NCBI RefSeq assembly: GCF_025264625.1
Contig: NZ_CP093313.1
Coordinates: 3,906,001 to 3,970,000, forward strand
Source: Occallatibacter riparius
GTDB taxonomy: Bacteria > Acidobacteriota > Terriglobia > Terriglobales > Acidobacteriaceae
DNA: 64,000 bases
Direction: 5' to 3'
How positions within the stretch are numbered: the first letter of the stretch is position 1; each line of letters opens with the position of its first letter. The notes under the pieces were generated by a model that was not told where the DNA came from, made no database searches, and saw nothing but the letters and a program-made list of their open reading frames with translations. The position numbers were made by a program, and so were the translations under genes. This document shows, piece after piece, positions 1 to 8,229 of the stretch.

Positions 1-384
1 ATGCTTGGCGGCTCCGATGGCCGCGTCATCACAGTCTTTGGCTGCGGCGGCGACCGCGATCGCACCAAGCGCCCCAAAATGGGCGCAGCCGCGGGGGAGG
101 GAAGCGACATCGTGATCGCTACCAGCGACAACCCGCGCTCTGAAGACCCGCTCGGCATCCTCGCTGAAATCGAGCCCGCGCTCAGAGCCACCGGAAAGCC
201 CTATATCGTCGAGCCTGACCGCGCTGCAGCCATTCACCTTGCCGTGAGCAAAGCCAAGCCGCACGACATCGTCCTCATCGCCGGCAAGGGCCACGAGAAG
301 GAGCAGATCCTCGCCGACCGCACCATCCCCTTCGACGACGCCGAAGTTGCCCGCGCGGCTCTCGCGGAACTCGGTCAGCACTGA
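1..384 (+). CDS. murE: UDP-N-acetylmuramoyl-tripeptide synthetase MurE, C-terminal part
   Basis: Only the C-terminal 127 residues are in the window; the gene begins upstream, so the ATG at position 1 is not its true start. MurE adds the third stem-peptide amino acid (probably meso-diaminopimelate) to UDP-MurNAc-L-Ala-D-Glu in the cytoplasm. The segment carries the Mur-ligase C-terminal domain. The DNPR motif ([11 protein letters not shown], residues 41-51) is the signature of the meso-DAP-adding type, and a GKGHE motif follows. The stop lies 25 nt before murF in the same direction, as expected for a dcw operon. Identity is firm; the diaminopimelate preference is inferred from DNPR. Confidence 0.93.
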   Translation: MLGGSDGRVITVFGCGGDRDRTKRPKMGAAAGEGSDIVIATSDNPRSEDPLGILAEIEPALRATGKPYIVEPDRAAAIHLAVSKAKPHDIVLIAGKGHEKEQILADRTIPFDDAEVARAALAELGQH

Positions 385-409
385 GCCCAATGGGATAGGC
401 TTAGACACG

Positions 410-1816
410 ATGAAGCTCACTCTCGCAGAAGCAGCGATGGGCGCCGGCGCGGTGCTCGATGCTCCCAATGTGCCGAACGCAGGCAGCGTCCTCCTGCAGG
501 GCTATTCCATTGATTCGCGCACTATTGCTCCTGGAGAGCTCTTCTTCGCCGTGAAAGGCGAGCGCTTTGATGGTCACGATTTCATCACTGCCGCAGTCGA
601 ACGTGGCGCTGCTGCCGCTGTCGTGTCGCGAGCCCGCGCTGCATCTCTGTCCGACTTGACCCTTGCCGTTCCATTGCTCCTCGCCGACGACCCGCTCACC
701 GCGCTGCAATCGCTTGGCACGCACGTGCGCCGCCGGTGGGGCAAGCGCGTCATCGCCGTCACCGGCTCGGCCGGCAAAACTACCACCAAAGACGCCATCG
801 CCGCCGCTCTCGGCGCGAAGTTTAACGTCCTCAAGTCGAAGGGCAATCTCAACAACAACTACGGCCTTCCGCTCCAACTGCTGCGCATCGAGCCCGAACA
901 CGAGTGCGCTGTGGTCGAAATGGGCATGAACCATGCCGGCGAGATCGCCGCGCTCGCTCGGATCGCCAGCCCCGATTGGGGCGTGGTCACCAACGTCGGC
1001 ATGGCCCACGCGGAAAACTTCGCAGATGGCCAGTCCGGGATCGCGCGCGCCAAGTTCGAACTCGTCGAGTCTCTCCAGGCCTCCGGCGTCGCTTTCCTCA
1101 ACTGCGACGATCCCTACGTCTCGCAGTTCGGCCGCGACTTCGCCGGGCGCGCTGTCTACTTCGGCCGCGGCCCCTGCGCCGATCCGCAGATCATCGACGT
1201 GGCAGAAGACGAGCACGGCCTCAACATCCGCTATCGCGCTGGAGACGACGAGCACACGCTCGCCCTAAAGCTCGTCGGTGCACACAACGCCATCAATGCT
1301 ATGGCTGCGCTCGCCGTCGCACGCGAGGCCGGAGTGGAAATCGAATCCGCCGCCGCAGCGCTCACCGCGCTCACTCCCGGCGATAAGCGCGGCGAAACCA
1401 TCGCGCTGGCAGGCGCCACTATCCTCAACGATGCCTACAACTCCAACCCTGAGGCACTGCGCTCCATGATCCGCACCCTCGCCGTGCGGCCTGCGCAGCG
1501 CCGCATCCTCATTGCAGGCGAGATGCTCGAACTCGGCGAACACGCGCCGCGCCTTCATGCCGAATGCGGCAAAGCCGCGGCCGAAGCCGGCATCGATCTC
1601 GTAGTCGGCGTTCGCGGCAACGCGAACCACATCGCCGCCGCGTCCTGCATGGCCGGCGTGCCCTCGCTGTTTCTGCCTGACGCCGAGACGGCAGGCCACT
1701 GGCTTGCCGAGAACCTCCGGCCCGGTGACGTGGTCCTCATCAAGGGCTCCCGCGGCGTCCGCCTGGAACAAGCTATTGAAACGGCGAAGCAGATGCTCGC
1801 GCAATCGGGACGCTGA
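410..1816 (+). CDS. murF: UDP-N-acetylmuramoyl-tripeptide--D-alanyl-D-alanine ligase MurF
   Basis: A protein of 468 aa, the usual MurF length. It joins D-Ala-D-Ala to the UDP-MurNAc-tripeptide, the last cytoplasmic step in making the stem peptide. The N-terminal domain (about 1-105) is followed by the ATP-binding P-loop TGSAGKTT (118-125). Further Mur-ligase motifs are LNNNYG, EMGMNHAGEI and NDAYNSNP. The ATG at 410 is chosen because conserved MurF sequence (MKLTLAEAA) begins there, whereas the open frame continuing upstream to 347 overlaps murE and shows no family sequence. It sits between murE and a metallo-beta-lactamase-like gene. Confidence 0.95.
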   Translation: MKLTLAEAAMGAGAVLDAPNVPNAGSVLLQGYSIDSRTIAPGELFFAVKGERFDGHDFITAAVERGAAAAVVSRARAASLSDLTLAVPLLLADDPLTALQSLGTHVRRRWGKRVIAVTGSAGKTTTKDAIAAALGAKFNVLKSKGNLNNNYGLPLQLLRIEPEHECAVVEMGMNHAGEIAALARIASPDWGVVTNVGMAHAENFADGQSGIARAKFELVESLQASGVAFLNCDDPYVSQFGRDFAGRAVYFGRGPCADPQIIDVAEDEHGLNIRYRAGDDEHTLALKLVGAHNAINAMAALAVAREAGVEIESAAAALTALTPGDKRGETIALAGATILNDAYNSNPEALRSMIRTLAVRPAQRRILIAGEMLELGEHAPRLHAECGKAAAEAGIDLVVGVRGNANHIAAASCMAGVPSLFLPDAETAGHWLAENLRPGDVVLIKGSRGVRLEQAIETAKQMLAQSGR

Positions 1817-1855
1817 CTCACCAGGAACCTTAAAACCTTACCCCGAGCAGGAAAC

Positions 1856-2710
1856 ATGCGCCTCAAACTCGTCATCCTCGCCCTTCTCCTCCTCACGCCT
1901 CTTGCCCGCGCCGTCGATCCAACCTGGACCCACGCCTTCCCGCCCTTCCGCATCGCCGGCAATCTCTACTACGTCGGCAGCGAAGAACTCGCCGCCTTCC
2001 TCATCACAACGCCGCAGGGCAACATCCTCGTCAACAGCAATCTCACCTCCTCGCCCGCGCAGCTCCGCCACAGCGTCGAAAAGCTCGGCTTTCGCTGGTC
2101 TGATACGAAGGTCCTTCTCATCAGCCACGCGCACTCCGATCACGCGGCCGGCAGCGCCGCCATCCTTCAGCAGACGCACGCGAAGTATGAGGTCATGGAC
2201 GGCGACATCCCAGCCATCGAATCCGGCGGCCGCAGCGACTTCGCGCTCGGCAAGCAGAAGCAGTACCAGTACCCGGCCGCGCACGCCGATCGCATCCTCC
2301 ACGACGGCGATACCGTTTCGCTCGGCGGCACAGTTCTCACCGCGCACAAAACTGCCGGTCATACGAAAGGCTGCACCACCTGGACCATGGACGTCACGGA
2401 GGCCGGCAAGACGCTCCATGTCGTCATCATCGGAAGTCCCAACGTACTCTCAAGCTACAAGCTGATCAACAACAAGGCTTACCCGCAGATCGCCGACGAC
2501 TTCCGCCACCAGTTCGAACTCCTACGCGCCCTGCCCTGCGACATCTTCCTGGGCGCGCACGCGTCCTACTTCGACCTGAAACAGAAGTACACCCGCCTCC
2601 AATCCGGCGACAAGAATGCCTTTATCGACCCCGCCGGCTACAAGGCCTTTGTCGCCGAAAAGCAGCGCGACTTCGAGTCGGCGCTCGAAAAGCAAACCCG
2701 AAAGAATTGA
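1856..2710 (+). CDS. Subclass B3 metallo-beta-lactamase-like secreted hydrolase
   Basis: A 284-aa protein with a hydrophobic N-terminal signal peptide (about 1-19), so probably periplasmic. It has the whole subclass B3 zinc-ligand set: H91-x-H93-x-D95-H96 (HAHSDH), H169 in TAGHTKG and H235 in GAHASYF. The B3-typical N-terminal block (APFRIAGN-like, here FPPFRIAGNLYYVGS) is also present. B3 enzymes hydrolyse beta-lactams with two zinc ions, but related MBL-fold proteins have other substrates, so resistance is an inference. The unusual point is position: 39 nt after murF and 120 nt before mraY, same strand, inside the peptidoglycan cluster. Co-expression with cell-wall genes is likely. Confidence 0.85.
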   Translation: MRLKLVILALLLLTPLARAVDPTWTHAFPPFRIAGNLYYVGSEELAAFLITTPQGNILVNSNLTSSPAQLRHSVEKLGFRWSDTKVLLISHAHSDHAAGSAAILQQTHAKYEVMDGDIPAIESGGRSDFALGKQKQYQYPAAHADRILHDGDTVSLGGTVLTAHKTAGHTKGCTTWTMDVTEAGKTLHVVIIGSPNVLSSYKLINNKAYPQIADDFRHQFELLRALPCDIFLGAHASYFDLKQKYTRLQSGDKNAFIDPAGYKAFVAEKQRDFESALEKQTRKN

Positions 2711-2830
2711 GAAGGTTCCGGTTCTGGTACCTTTGGCGGCGAAGCCGCAGCCGTCGGCACTGCAGGTGCTTGTAAAATCAAGCCTGAACTCCGCCTAAGA
2801 CCAACCGGGCCAATTGGCTCTGGAGGCTAC

Positions 2831-3964
2831 TTGCTCTACTGGCTCCTATATCAAAAGCTCTATCCGTTCTTTCATCCGTTCCGTATATTCCGTTTTCTTA
2901 CGTTCCGTACGGCCTTTGCCTCCGGCACCGCGCTCCTCATCGCCCTGCTGATCGGCCCCTACGTTATCCAGAAACTCCAGGAATTCCAGATCGGCCAATA
3001 CATCCGCGAAGAGGGACCCAAGTCCCACCAGAAGAAGTCGGGCACGCCCACCATGGGCGGAGTCCTCATCGCCATCGCCGTCCTGTTACCCACGATCCTC
3101 TGGTCCGACCCCGCCAACCCGTTCGTCTGGATCGCCGTTTTTTCCACTCTTGCCTTTGGAGCTGTCGGCTTTGCGGACGACTACATCAAGGTCGTTAAGC
3201 GCCGCAACCTCGGCCTCACCGGCCGCGCCAAGCTTCTCGGCCAGGGAATCGCCGCCATCTGCGTCGCCGTCGCTCTCATCGTGCTGCAGCAGTTCAAGAT
3301 GTTCTCGACCTCGCTCACCGTGCCATTCGCCAAGAGCCTTCGGCCCGACCTGCTCTGGCACTGGCCCATGCACATCCACTACATCGGATTCCTCGCCTTC
3401 CTCCCCTTCGTCATCTGGGTCGTATTCGTGCTCATGGGATCCACAAACGCCGTCAACCTCACCGACGGCCTCGACGGCCTCGCCATCGGCTGCACCATCA
3501 TTGCTGCCGCCGCACTCGCCGTTCTCACTTACGTCAGCGGCCACGTTGTCTTCGCCGACTACCTTGAACTCCAGCGCATGCCCCTGGTCGGCGAGCTGAC
3601 AGTCTTCTGCGGCTCCATGGTCGGCGCTTCCATCGGATTCCTCTGGTACAACGCCCATCCGGCTGAAGTCTTCATGGGCGATGTCGGCTCGCTCGCACTC
3701 GGCGGGGCCATAGGCACGGTCGCCATCATCATTCGGCAGGAACTGCTGCTCCCGTTCATCGGGGGCATCTTCGTGATTGAGGCCGTCTCGGTAATGCTGC
3801 AGGTTGGCAGCTACAAGTTGCGCAAAAAGCGTATCTTCAAGATGGCGCCTCTGCACCACCATTTCGAGCAGCTCGGCTGGAGCGAATCCAAGGTCATTGC
3901 CCGTTTTTGGATTCTGGCCCTGGTGTTTGCACTGTTTGCACTCACCACATTGAAATTGCGCTAA
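2831..3964 (+). CDS. mraY: Phospho-N-acetylmuramoyl-pentapeptide-transferase MraY
   Basis: A 377-aa integral membrane enzyme that transfers phospho-MurNAc-pentapeptide to undecaprenyl phosphate, making lipid I. It starts at TTG: GGAGG lies at 2822-2826 and the product begins MLYWLL as in the family. Signature stretches are present: [10 protein letters not shown] near residue 67, the FADDYIK aspartates, [24 protein letters not shown] and the C-terminal PLHHHFE. About ten hydrophobic segments fit the known topology. It is followed 81 nt later by murD. Identity is firm. Confidence 0.97.
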   Translation: MLYWLLYQKLYPFFHPFRIFRFLTFRTAFASGTALLIALLIGPYVIQKLQEFQIGQYIREEGPKSHQKKSGTPTMGGVLIAIAVLLPTILWSDPANPFVWIAVFSTLAFGAVGFADDYIKVVKRRNLGLTGRAKLLGQGIAAICVAVALIVLQQFKMFSTSLTVPFAKSLRPDLLWHWPMHIHYIGFLAFLPFVIWVVFVLMGSTNAVNLTDGLDGLAIGCTIIAAAALAVLTYVSGHVVFADYLELQRMPLVGELTVFCGSMVGASIGFLWYNAHPAEVFMGDVGSLALGGAIGTVAIIIRQELLLPFIGGIFVIEAVSVMLQVGSYKLRKKRIFKMAPLHHHFEQLGWSESKVIARFWILALVFALFALTTLKLR

Positions 3965-4045
3965 CGCCCGCGACCTCGCAGCCGGCTCCGGTGCACAATA
4001 ATTACGCGCGGGCTGCAGCGGTTTCACTTCTCAGGATCGAAAGCC

Positions 4046-5428
4046 ATGATGGATCTAAAAGGGAAAAAGGTTCTCGTCGTAGGTCTCGGCAAGTCCGGCC
4101 TGGCAGCCGCCCTCTTCCTGCGCCGCCGCGGAGCCCAGGTCACCGTATCCGATGTCCGCAGCGCCGAAGCGCTCGCCCGCGAAATTCCCGCCCTCATTCA
4201 AGAGGGAATCGCCGTTGAAGCTGGCGGCCACGGCCTTCTTACCTTCCGCCGACAGGACCTCATCGTCGTCAGCCCCGGCGTGCCCGTCGACACGCCCGAG
4301 CTCGTTCAGGTCCGCAGCTTCGGCCTCCCCGTTATCGGCGAGCTTGAACTCGCCGCCCGCTTCCTGCAGGGCAAAGTCCTAGCCATCACCGGCTCCAACG
4401 GCAAGACCACCACAACCACTCTCGCCGGCGAGATCCTCAAGGAGTCCGGACTTCCCACTCTCGTAGGCGGCAACATCGGCGTCCCCGTCGTGGCTCTCAT
4501 CGACGACAGCAAGCCCGAAGGCTGGTCGGTCCTCGAGGTCTCCAGCTTTCAGCTTGAGACCACCAACGAGTTCCATCCCGCCATCGCCGTGATCCTCAAC
4601 ATCACACCTGACCACCTCGACCGCCACGGCACCTTCGAGAACTACGCGTTGGCCAAGGAGCGCATCTTTGCCCGCCAGACCGCCGACGACTTCCTCGTCC
4701 TGAATGCCGACAACCCGCGCGCCGCGGAAGCCGCCAGCCGCGCCCCATCGAAGGTCTACTGGTTCTCCGCTCACCACTCCGTCCCGCAGGGCGCATGGGT
4801 CGAGAACGGTCAAGTCGTCTTCCTCGTCTCTGAAGGCGGTCAGCCCGAGCCCATCCTGGCCGTCGATGCCATCCCGCTCAAGGGCTTGCACAACGTCGAA
4901 AACACCCTCGCCGCAGTCTGCGCCGCACGCCTCGCCGGCTGCCCGGCCGCCTCTGTCCGCAGCGCGGTTGAGAAATTCAAAGCCGTCGAGCATCGTCTCG
5001 AATTTGTTTCCACCATCAACGGCGTGGATTTCTACAACGACTCCAAGGCCACCAACGTCGACGCCACCGAGAAGGCCATCGCCGCATTTCCGGGCGGGAT
5101 TCACCTCATCCTTGGCGGCAAAGACAAGAACTCTGACTACACCGCCCTCGCGCCGCTCCTTCGCGAGCGTGTCCGCGCCGTTTACACGATCGGCTCCGCT
5201 GCCCAAAAAATCGAGTCGCACCTGCGCGGCGTAGTTCCCCTTCACTCCTGCCAGACTCTCGACAACGCCGTAAAGTCCGCTGCCAACGCCGCGCGGCCCG
5301 GCGACATCGTGCTGCTGGCTCCCGCCTGCTCCAGCTTCGACCAGTTCGAAAGCTACGAGCATCGCGGACGCGTCTTCAAAGAGCTCGTTCATGAAGCTCA
5401 GGGTTTCAACATATGCCAGCACGCGTAG
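4046..5428 (+). CDS. murD: UDP-N-acetylmuramoylalanine--D-glutamate ligase MurD
   Basis: A 460-aa cytoplasmic ligase adding D-glutamate to UDP-MurNAc-L-Ala. The N-terminal Rossmann-like domain (KVLVVGLGKSGLA, from residue 8) is followed by the Mur ATP-binding loop TGSNGKTTT (115-123). The family motif NITPDHLDRH and the C-terminal KATNVDAT and LLAPACSSFDQF stretches also occur. Two adjacent ATGs (4046, 4049) could serve as the start; AGGA at 4033-4036 is the likely ribosome site. The 3' end overlaps ftsW by 16 nt, which suggests translational coupling. Confidence 0.96.
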   Translation: MMDLKGKKVLVVGLGKSGLAAALFLRRRGAQVTVSDVRSAEALAREIPALIQEGIAVEAGGHGLLTFRRQDLIVVSPGVPVDTPELVQVRSFGLPVIGELELAARFLQGKVLAITGSNGKTTTTTLAGEILKESGLPTLVGGNIGVPVVALIDDSKPEGWSVLEVSSFQLETTNEFHPAIAVILNITPDHLDRHGTFENYALAKERIFARQTADDFLVLNADNPRAAEAASRAPSKVYWFSAHHSVPQGAWVENGQVVFLVSEGGQPEPILAVDAIPLKGLHNVENTLAAVCAARLAGCPAASVRSAVEKFKAVEHRLEFVSTINGVDFYNDSKATNVDATEKAIAAFPGGIHLILGGKDKNSDYTALAPLLRERVRAVYTIGSAAQKIESHLRGVVPLHSCQTLDNAVKSAANAARPGDIVLLAPACSSFDQFESYEHRGRVFKELVHEAQGFNICQHA

Positions 5429-6507
5429 GCGTCGATAAGTGGATCTTTTTCACCACCCTGCTGCTCGTCTCGGTAGGGTTGGCGATGGTCTTCTCCGCCT
5501 CCGCCGTCGTCTCGCAGGAGAAGTACCACTCGCCCTACATTGACGTACTGCGTCAGGCGCTGTGGGCGCTGGCCGGCGTGTTGTCCATGATTGTGTTGAT
5601 GCGCGTCGACTACACGCGCTACAACTCGCCTAAGTTTATCTACCCGGCCCTCTCCATCACCACGCTGCTCTTGGTCCTGGTGTTCTTCTTCAAGAACTCT
5701 CACGCTACCCATCGCTGGATCCGCTTCGGCGGCTTCTTCACGTTCCAGCCGTCGGAGCTCTCGAAGCCCGTCCTCATCCTTTTCCTCGCGTGGTTTCTCT
5801 CTACCCGTCTCGACAGGATGCGCGACTGGAAAAACACCATCCTTCGCGGCGTCTTCATGCCCATCGTCTTCGTGCTCCTCGTCGTCAAGGAGCCCGATCT
5901 CGGCACCGCCCTCGTCCTCTTTGGCGTCACGGCGCTCATGCTCGTTCTTGCCGGCATGGAGTGGAAGTACCTCCTCATCGGCTTCGGCGCCGCCCTGCCG
6001 CCGCTGCTCGCGCTGCTCTTCCTCGTCTCCTGGCGAGCGCAACGCATGTGGGTCTTCCTCCATCCGGATTCCGACCCCAAGGGCGCGGGCTTCCACATCA
6101 ACCAGTCGCTCATCGCGGTCGGCGCAGGCGGTTTTACCGGCCGTGGCTTCATGGAAGGCATGCAGAAGCTCTTCTACCTCCCTGAGGCCTCCACCGATTT
6201 CATCTTCGCCAATATCGCCGAAGAACTCGGTTTCATCGGTGCGATGGTCATTGTCGTCCTCTTCGGAATTTTCGCCGTCCGCGGCCTGCGCGTGGCGTTC
6301 AAATCGCAGGACCCCTTCGCCCGGCTCACCGCTTTCGGGCTGACGGTGGCGATCCTGCTTCAAGCGTTCTTCAACATCAGCGTCGTCCTCTCGCTGGTTC
6401 CGACAAAGGGTATCCCGCTCCCGCTGATCTCCAGCGGAGGCACCAGCCTCTTCGTCACGCTATCCGGCATTGGCATCCTCCTCAACATCTCCCGCAAGGT
6501 GGATTGA
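5413..6507 (+). CDS. ftsW: Cell-division peptidoglycan glycosyltransferase FtsW (SEDS family)
   Basis: A 364-aa polytopic membrane protein of the SEDS family, which polymerises lipid II at the septum together with a class B penicillin-binding protein. Hallmarks are GLAMVFSAS in the first membrane segment, the QPSELSK stretch, the SEDS catalytic-region STDFIFANIAEELGF, and the terminal VPTKGIPLPLISSGGTS loop. It overlaps the end of murD. In most dcw clusters murG follows ftsW; here only a small membrane protein follows, then a convergent gene. RodA is the alternative paralogue, but the position favours FtsW. Confidence 0.93.
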   Translation: MPARVGVDKWIFFTTLLLVSVGLAMVFSASAVVSQEKYHSPYIDVLRQALWALAGVLSMIVLMRVDYTRYNSPKFIYPALSITTLLLVLVFFFKNSHATHRWIRFGGFFTFQPSELSKPVLILFLAWFLSTRLDRMRDWKNTILRGVFMPIVFVLLVVKEPDLGTALVLFGVTALMLVLAGMEWKYLLIGFGAALPPLLALLFLVSWRAQRMWVFLHPDSDPKGAGFHINQSLIAVGAGGFTGRGFMEGMQKLFYLPEASTDFIFANIAEELGFIGAMVIVVLFGIFAVRGLRVAFKSQDPFARLTAFGLTVAILLQAFFNISVVLSLVPTKGIPLPLISSGGTSLFVTLSGIGILLNISRKVD

Positions 6508-6578
6508 GCCACCGCATTCGCTAAACTGGTGTTACGCTCAAACCGTCGCGAATTTGCCTGAGAGAAAGGGGCAGGGAA

Positions 6579-6800
6579 TTGAACGAATTCGGCCCCGCCG
6601 TCGTACTCGGACTCATCTTCGGATTCATGTGGGGCATCGGCTGCTCGCTCGCCATCATGTACTCCATCTTCCTCGGCGGCTACCGCAAAGCCATCAAGGA
6701 ATCTCTGGCCAGCCCTCAGCCGCCCCGCTACGTCAAAGCTTTCGAGAAGATCCAGGCCAAGCGCGCCCGCAAATCCGCCGAACCCCACGCGACCTCGTGA
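6579..6800 (+). CDS. Small single-span membrane protein, function unknown
   Basis: A 73-aa product starting at TTG, preceded by a purine-rich ribosome site (AAAGGGGCAGGG, 6565-6576). Residues about 7-35 form one glycine-rich hydrophobic segment (PAVVLGLIFGFMWGIGCSLA), followed by a basic, Lys/Arg-rich tail. I do not recognise a family. It lies 71 nt after ftsW on the same strand and ends just before a strong hairpin, so it looks like the last gene of the dcw transcript. A role in the envelope is possible only by association. Confidence 0.6.
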   Translation: MNEFGPAVVLGLIFGFMWGIGCSLAIMYSIFLGGYRKAIKESLASPQPPRYVKAFEKIQAKRARKSAEPHATS

Positions 6801-6816
6801 CCTCGCTTCCAAAGAA

Positions 6817-6844
6817 AATGGCGTGGCCATAAAGCCACGCCATT
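6817..6844. terminator. Bidirectional terminator hairpin
   Basis: A perfect 11-bp inverted repeat (AATGGCGTGGC / GCCACGCCATT) with a 6-nt loop lies between the last dcw-cluster gene (plus) and the convergent amidohydrolase (minus). A-rich sequence precedes it, giving a U-run for minus-strand transcripts. Confidence 0.75.
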
Positions 6845-6869
6845 CGACAATCACCGCTTATTCTTTGCA

Positions 6870-8183
6870 TCAGTCCTGCCGCGCCACCACTCCGCCCTTC
6901 ATCACGAAGCTCACCCGCGTCGTCGCCGAGATATCTTCCAGCGGATTCCCCTTCACCGCGATCACGTCCGCCAGAAAGCCCGCGTTCAGTTCGCCAATCT
7001 GGCCTTCCCAGCCCAGCAGCTTTGCCCCGTTGATCATGTCGGCCTGGAGCACCGCCGCCGGCTTCATCCCATACTGAACCATCAGCTCCATCTCCCGGGC
7101 CTGCGTCCCATGAGGAAACGGGCCCACATCCGATCCAACAGCGAATTGAACGCCGGCGGCGAGCTGCTTCTTGAACTCGGCGATCTTGTAGTCCAGCATC
7201 TCGGCCTCGACCGCCGCCTGGTCCTGCGAGTCGCGGTGCTTGGCAAAGTACTCCATGATGGCGAACGTAGGCACCGCGAAGATGCCCTTCTGCTTCATCA
7301 GCCGGATGGTCTCGTCGCTCAACTGTGTCGCATGGTCAATGGACGCCACACCCGCCTGCGCCGCATAGAGCGTTCCCGGCTCGCCCATGGCGTGCACGGC
7401 CACAACGGTGCCCAGACGCTTCGCTTCCTTCACCGCCGCGGACAACTCTTCCGCCGTGTACTGGTAGCGCGTATGCAGCACTCCGCCGATCATCTGGTCC
7501 GGGCCGGTCTCATAGATCTTCGCGAAGTCCGACCCTTCCTTGTGCTGCTCGCGCATTACTTCAACGAGTTGCTCCGCATTATTCGCGTAGTCCGCATTCG
7601 ACAGCACATGCTGCGCCGGGTTGTAGCGGTTCGCGTCCTCATGGCCGCCGAGAATATCGATGGCATTGCCGCTCACGCGCAGTCGTGGCCCCGGAATCAT
7701 GCCCTGATCGATCGCGTTGCGGATCGAGCTGTCGGCCGAGCCCGCGCCTTCCGTGCCCATGTCGCGCTCGGCCGTAAAGCCGGCCATCAAGTCGGCCTTT
7801 GCTGCCTGCTCGGCCAGTATTACGCGCCAGGGCACCGACTCTTCAACGGTCTGCAGATCTTCCGCGCCCGGATGCAGGAACAGATGAATATGCGCGTCAA
7901 TCAAGCCGGGCATCAGTGTCGCATCGCCCAGATCGATGATTTTCGCTCCCTGCGGATGGTCAACGGACTTGCCCACCGCACGAATGCGCTCGCCCTCGAC
8001 GAGCACCTCACCCGGCGAGATCACGGTTCCGCCGCGCACATCCAACAGCCGCGCCGCATGCAGCACAACAGGCGTGCTCGCGGCCTGCTGCGACCGAGCG
8101 CCAATTGGAAGAAGGCCCAGAGAGAGGCCCACGCACACACTGGCACGGCCGAATAAAGCTATCCCATGAACAAGCTTTGGCAT
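6870..8183 (-). CDS. Secreted amidohydrolase (imidazolonepropionase/prolidase-like)
   Basis: A 437-aa protein (start at the ATG at 8183; an in-frame ATG lies 18 nt upstream) with an N-terminal signal-like hydrophobic stretch. It belongs to the amidohydrolase superfamily: metal ligands DAHIH (H98, H100), the candidate carboxylated lysine in DFAKIYETG, HAMGEPG, SIDHATQL, and the catalytic aspartate in GSDVGPF. Close relatives include Xaa-Arg/Xaa-Pro dipeptidases and imidazolonepropionase-like hydrolases. The substrate cannot be read from sequence; extracytoplasmic dipeptide hydrolysis is a reasonable guess. It follows the acyl-CoA dehydrogenase gene on the minus strand after 46 nt. Confidence 0.85.
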   Translation of the reverse strand: MPKLVHGIALFGRASVCVGLSLGLLPIGARSQQAASTPVVLHAARLLDVRGGTVISPGEVLVEGERIRAVGKSVDHPQGAKIIDLGDATLMPGLIDAHIHLFLHPGAEDLQTVEESVPWRVILAEQAAKADLMAGFTAERDMGTEGAGSADSSIRNAIDQGMIPGPRLRVSGNAIDILGGHEDANRYNPAQHVLSNADYANNAEQLVEVMREQHKEGSDFAKIYETGPDQMIGGVLHTRYQYTAEELSAAVKEAKRLGTVVAVHAMGEPGTLYAAQAGVASIDHATQLSDETIRLMKQKGIFAVPTFAIMEYFAKHRDSQDQAAVEAEMLDYKIAEFKKQLAAGVQFAVGSDVGPFPHGTQAREMELMVQYGMKPAAVLQADMINGAKLLGWEGQIGELNAGFLADVIAVKGNPLEDISATTRVSFVMKGGVVARQD

Positions 8184-8229
8184 GGTACGACTATGCCGCA
8201 CCTTGCCTCCCCTTGTCGATGGATTTGCC

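Noticed and set aside
401-1255. 284-aa minus-strand open frame
   Set aside because: Antisense shadow of murF in GC-rich DNA; composition unlike a real protein and no family resemblance.
2749-2790. Possible sigma-54 (-24 GG / -12 GC) site before mraY
   Set aside because: GG-N10-GC spacing is present (GGCACTGCAGGTGC) but the rest of the consensus is poor, and it is an unlikely promoter type for mraY.
3086-5422. Long minus-strand frames (313 and 347 aa) opposite mraY and murD
   Set aside because: Shadow frames produced by high third-position GC in real genes.
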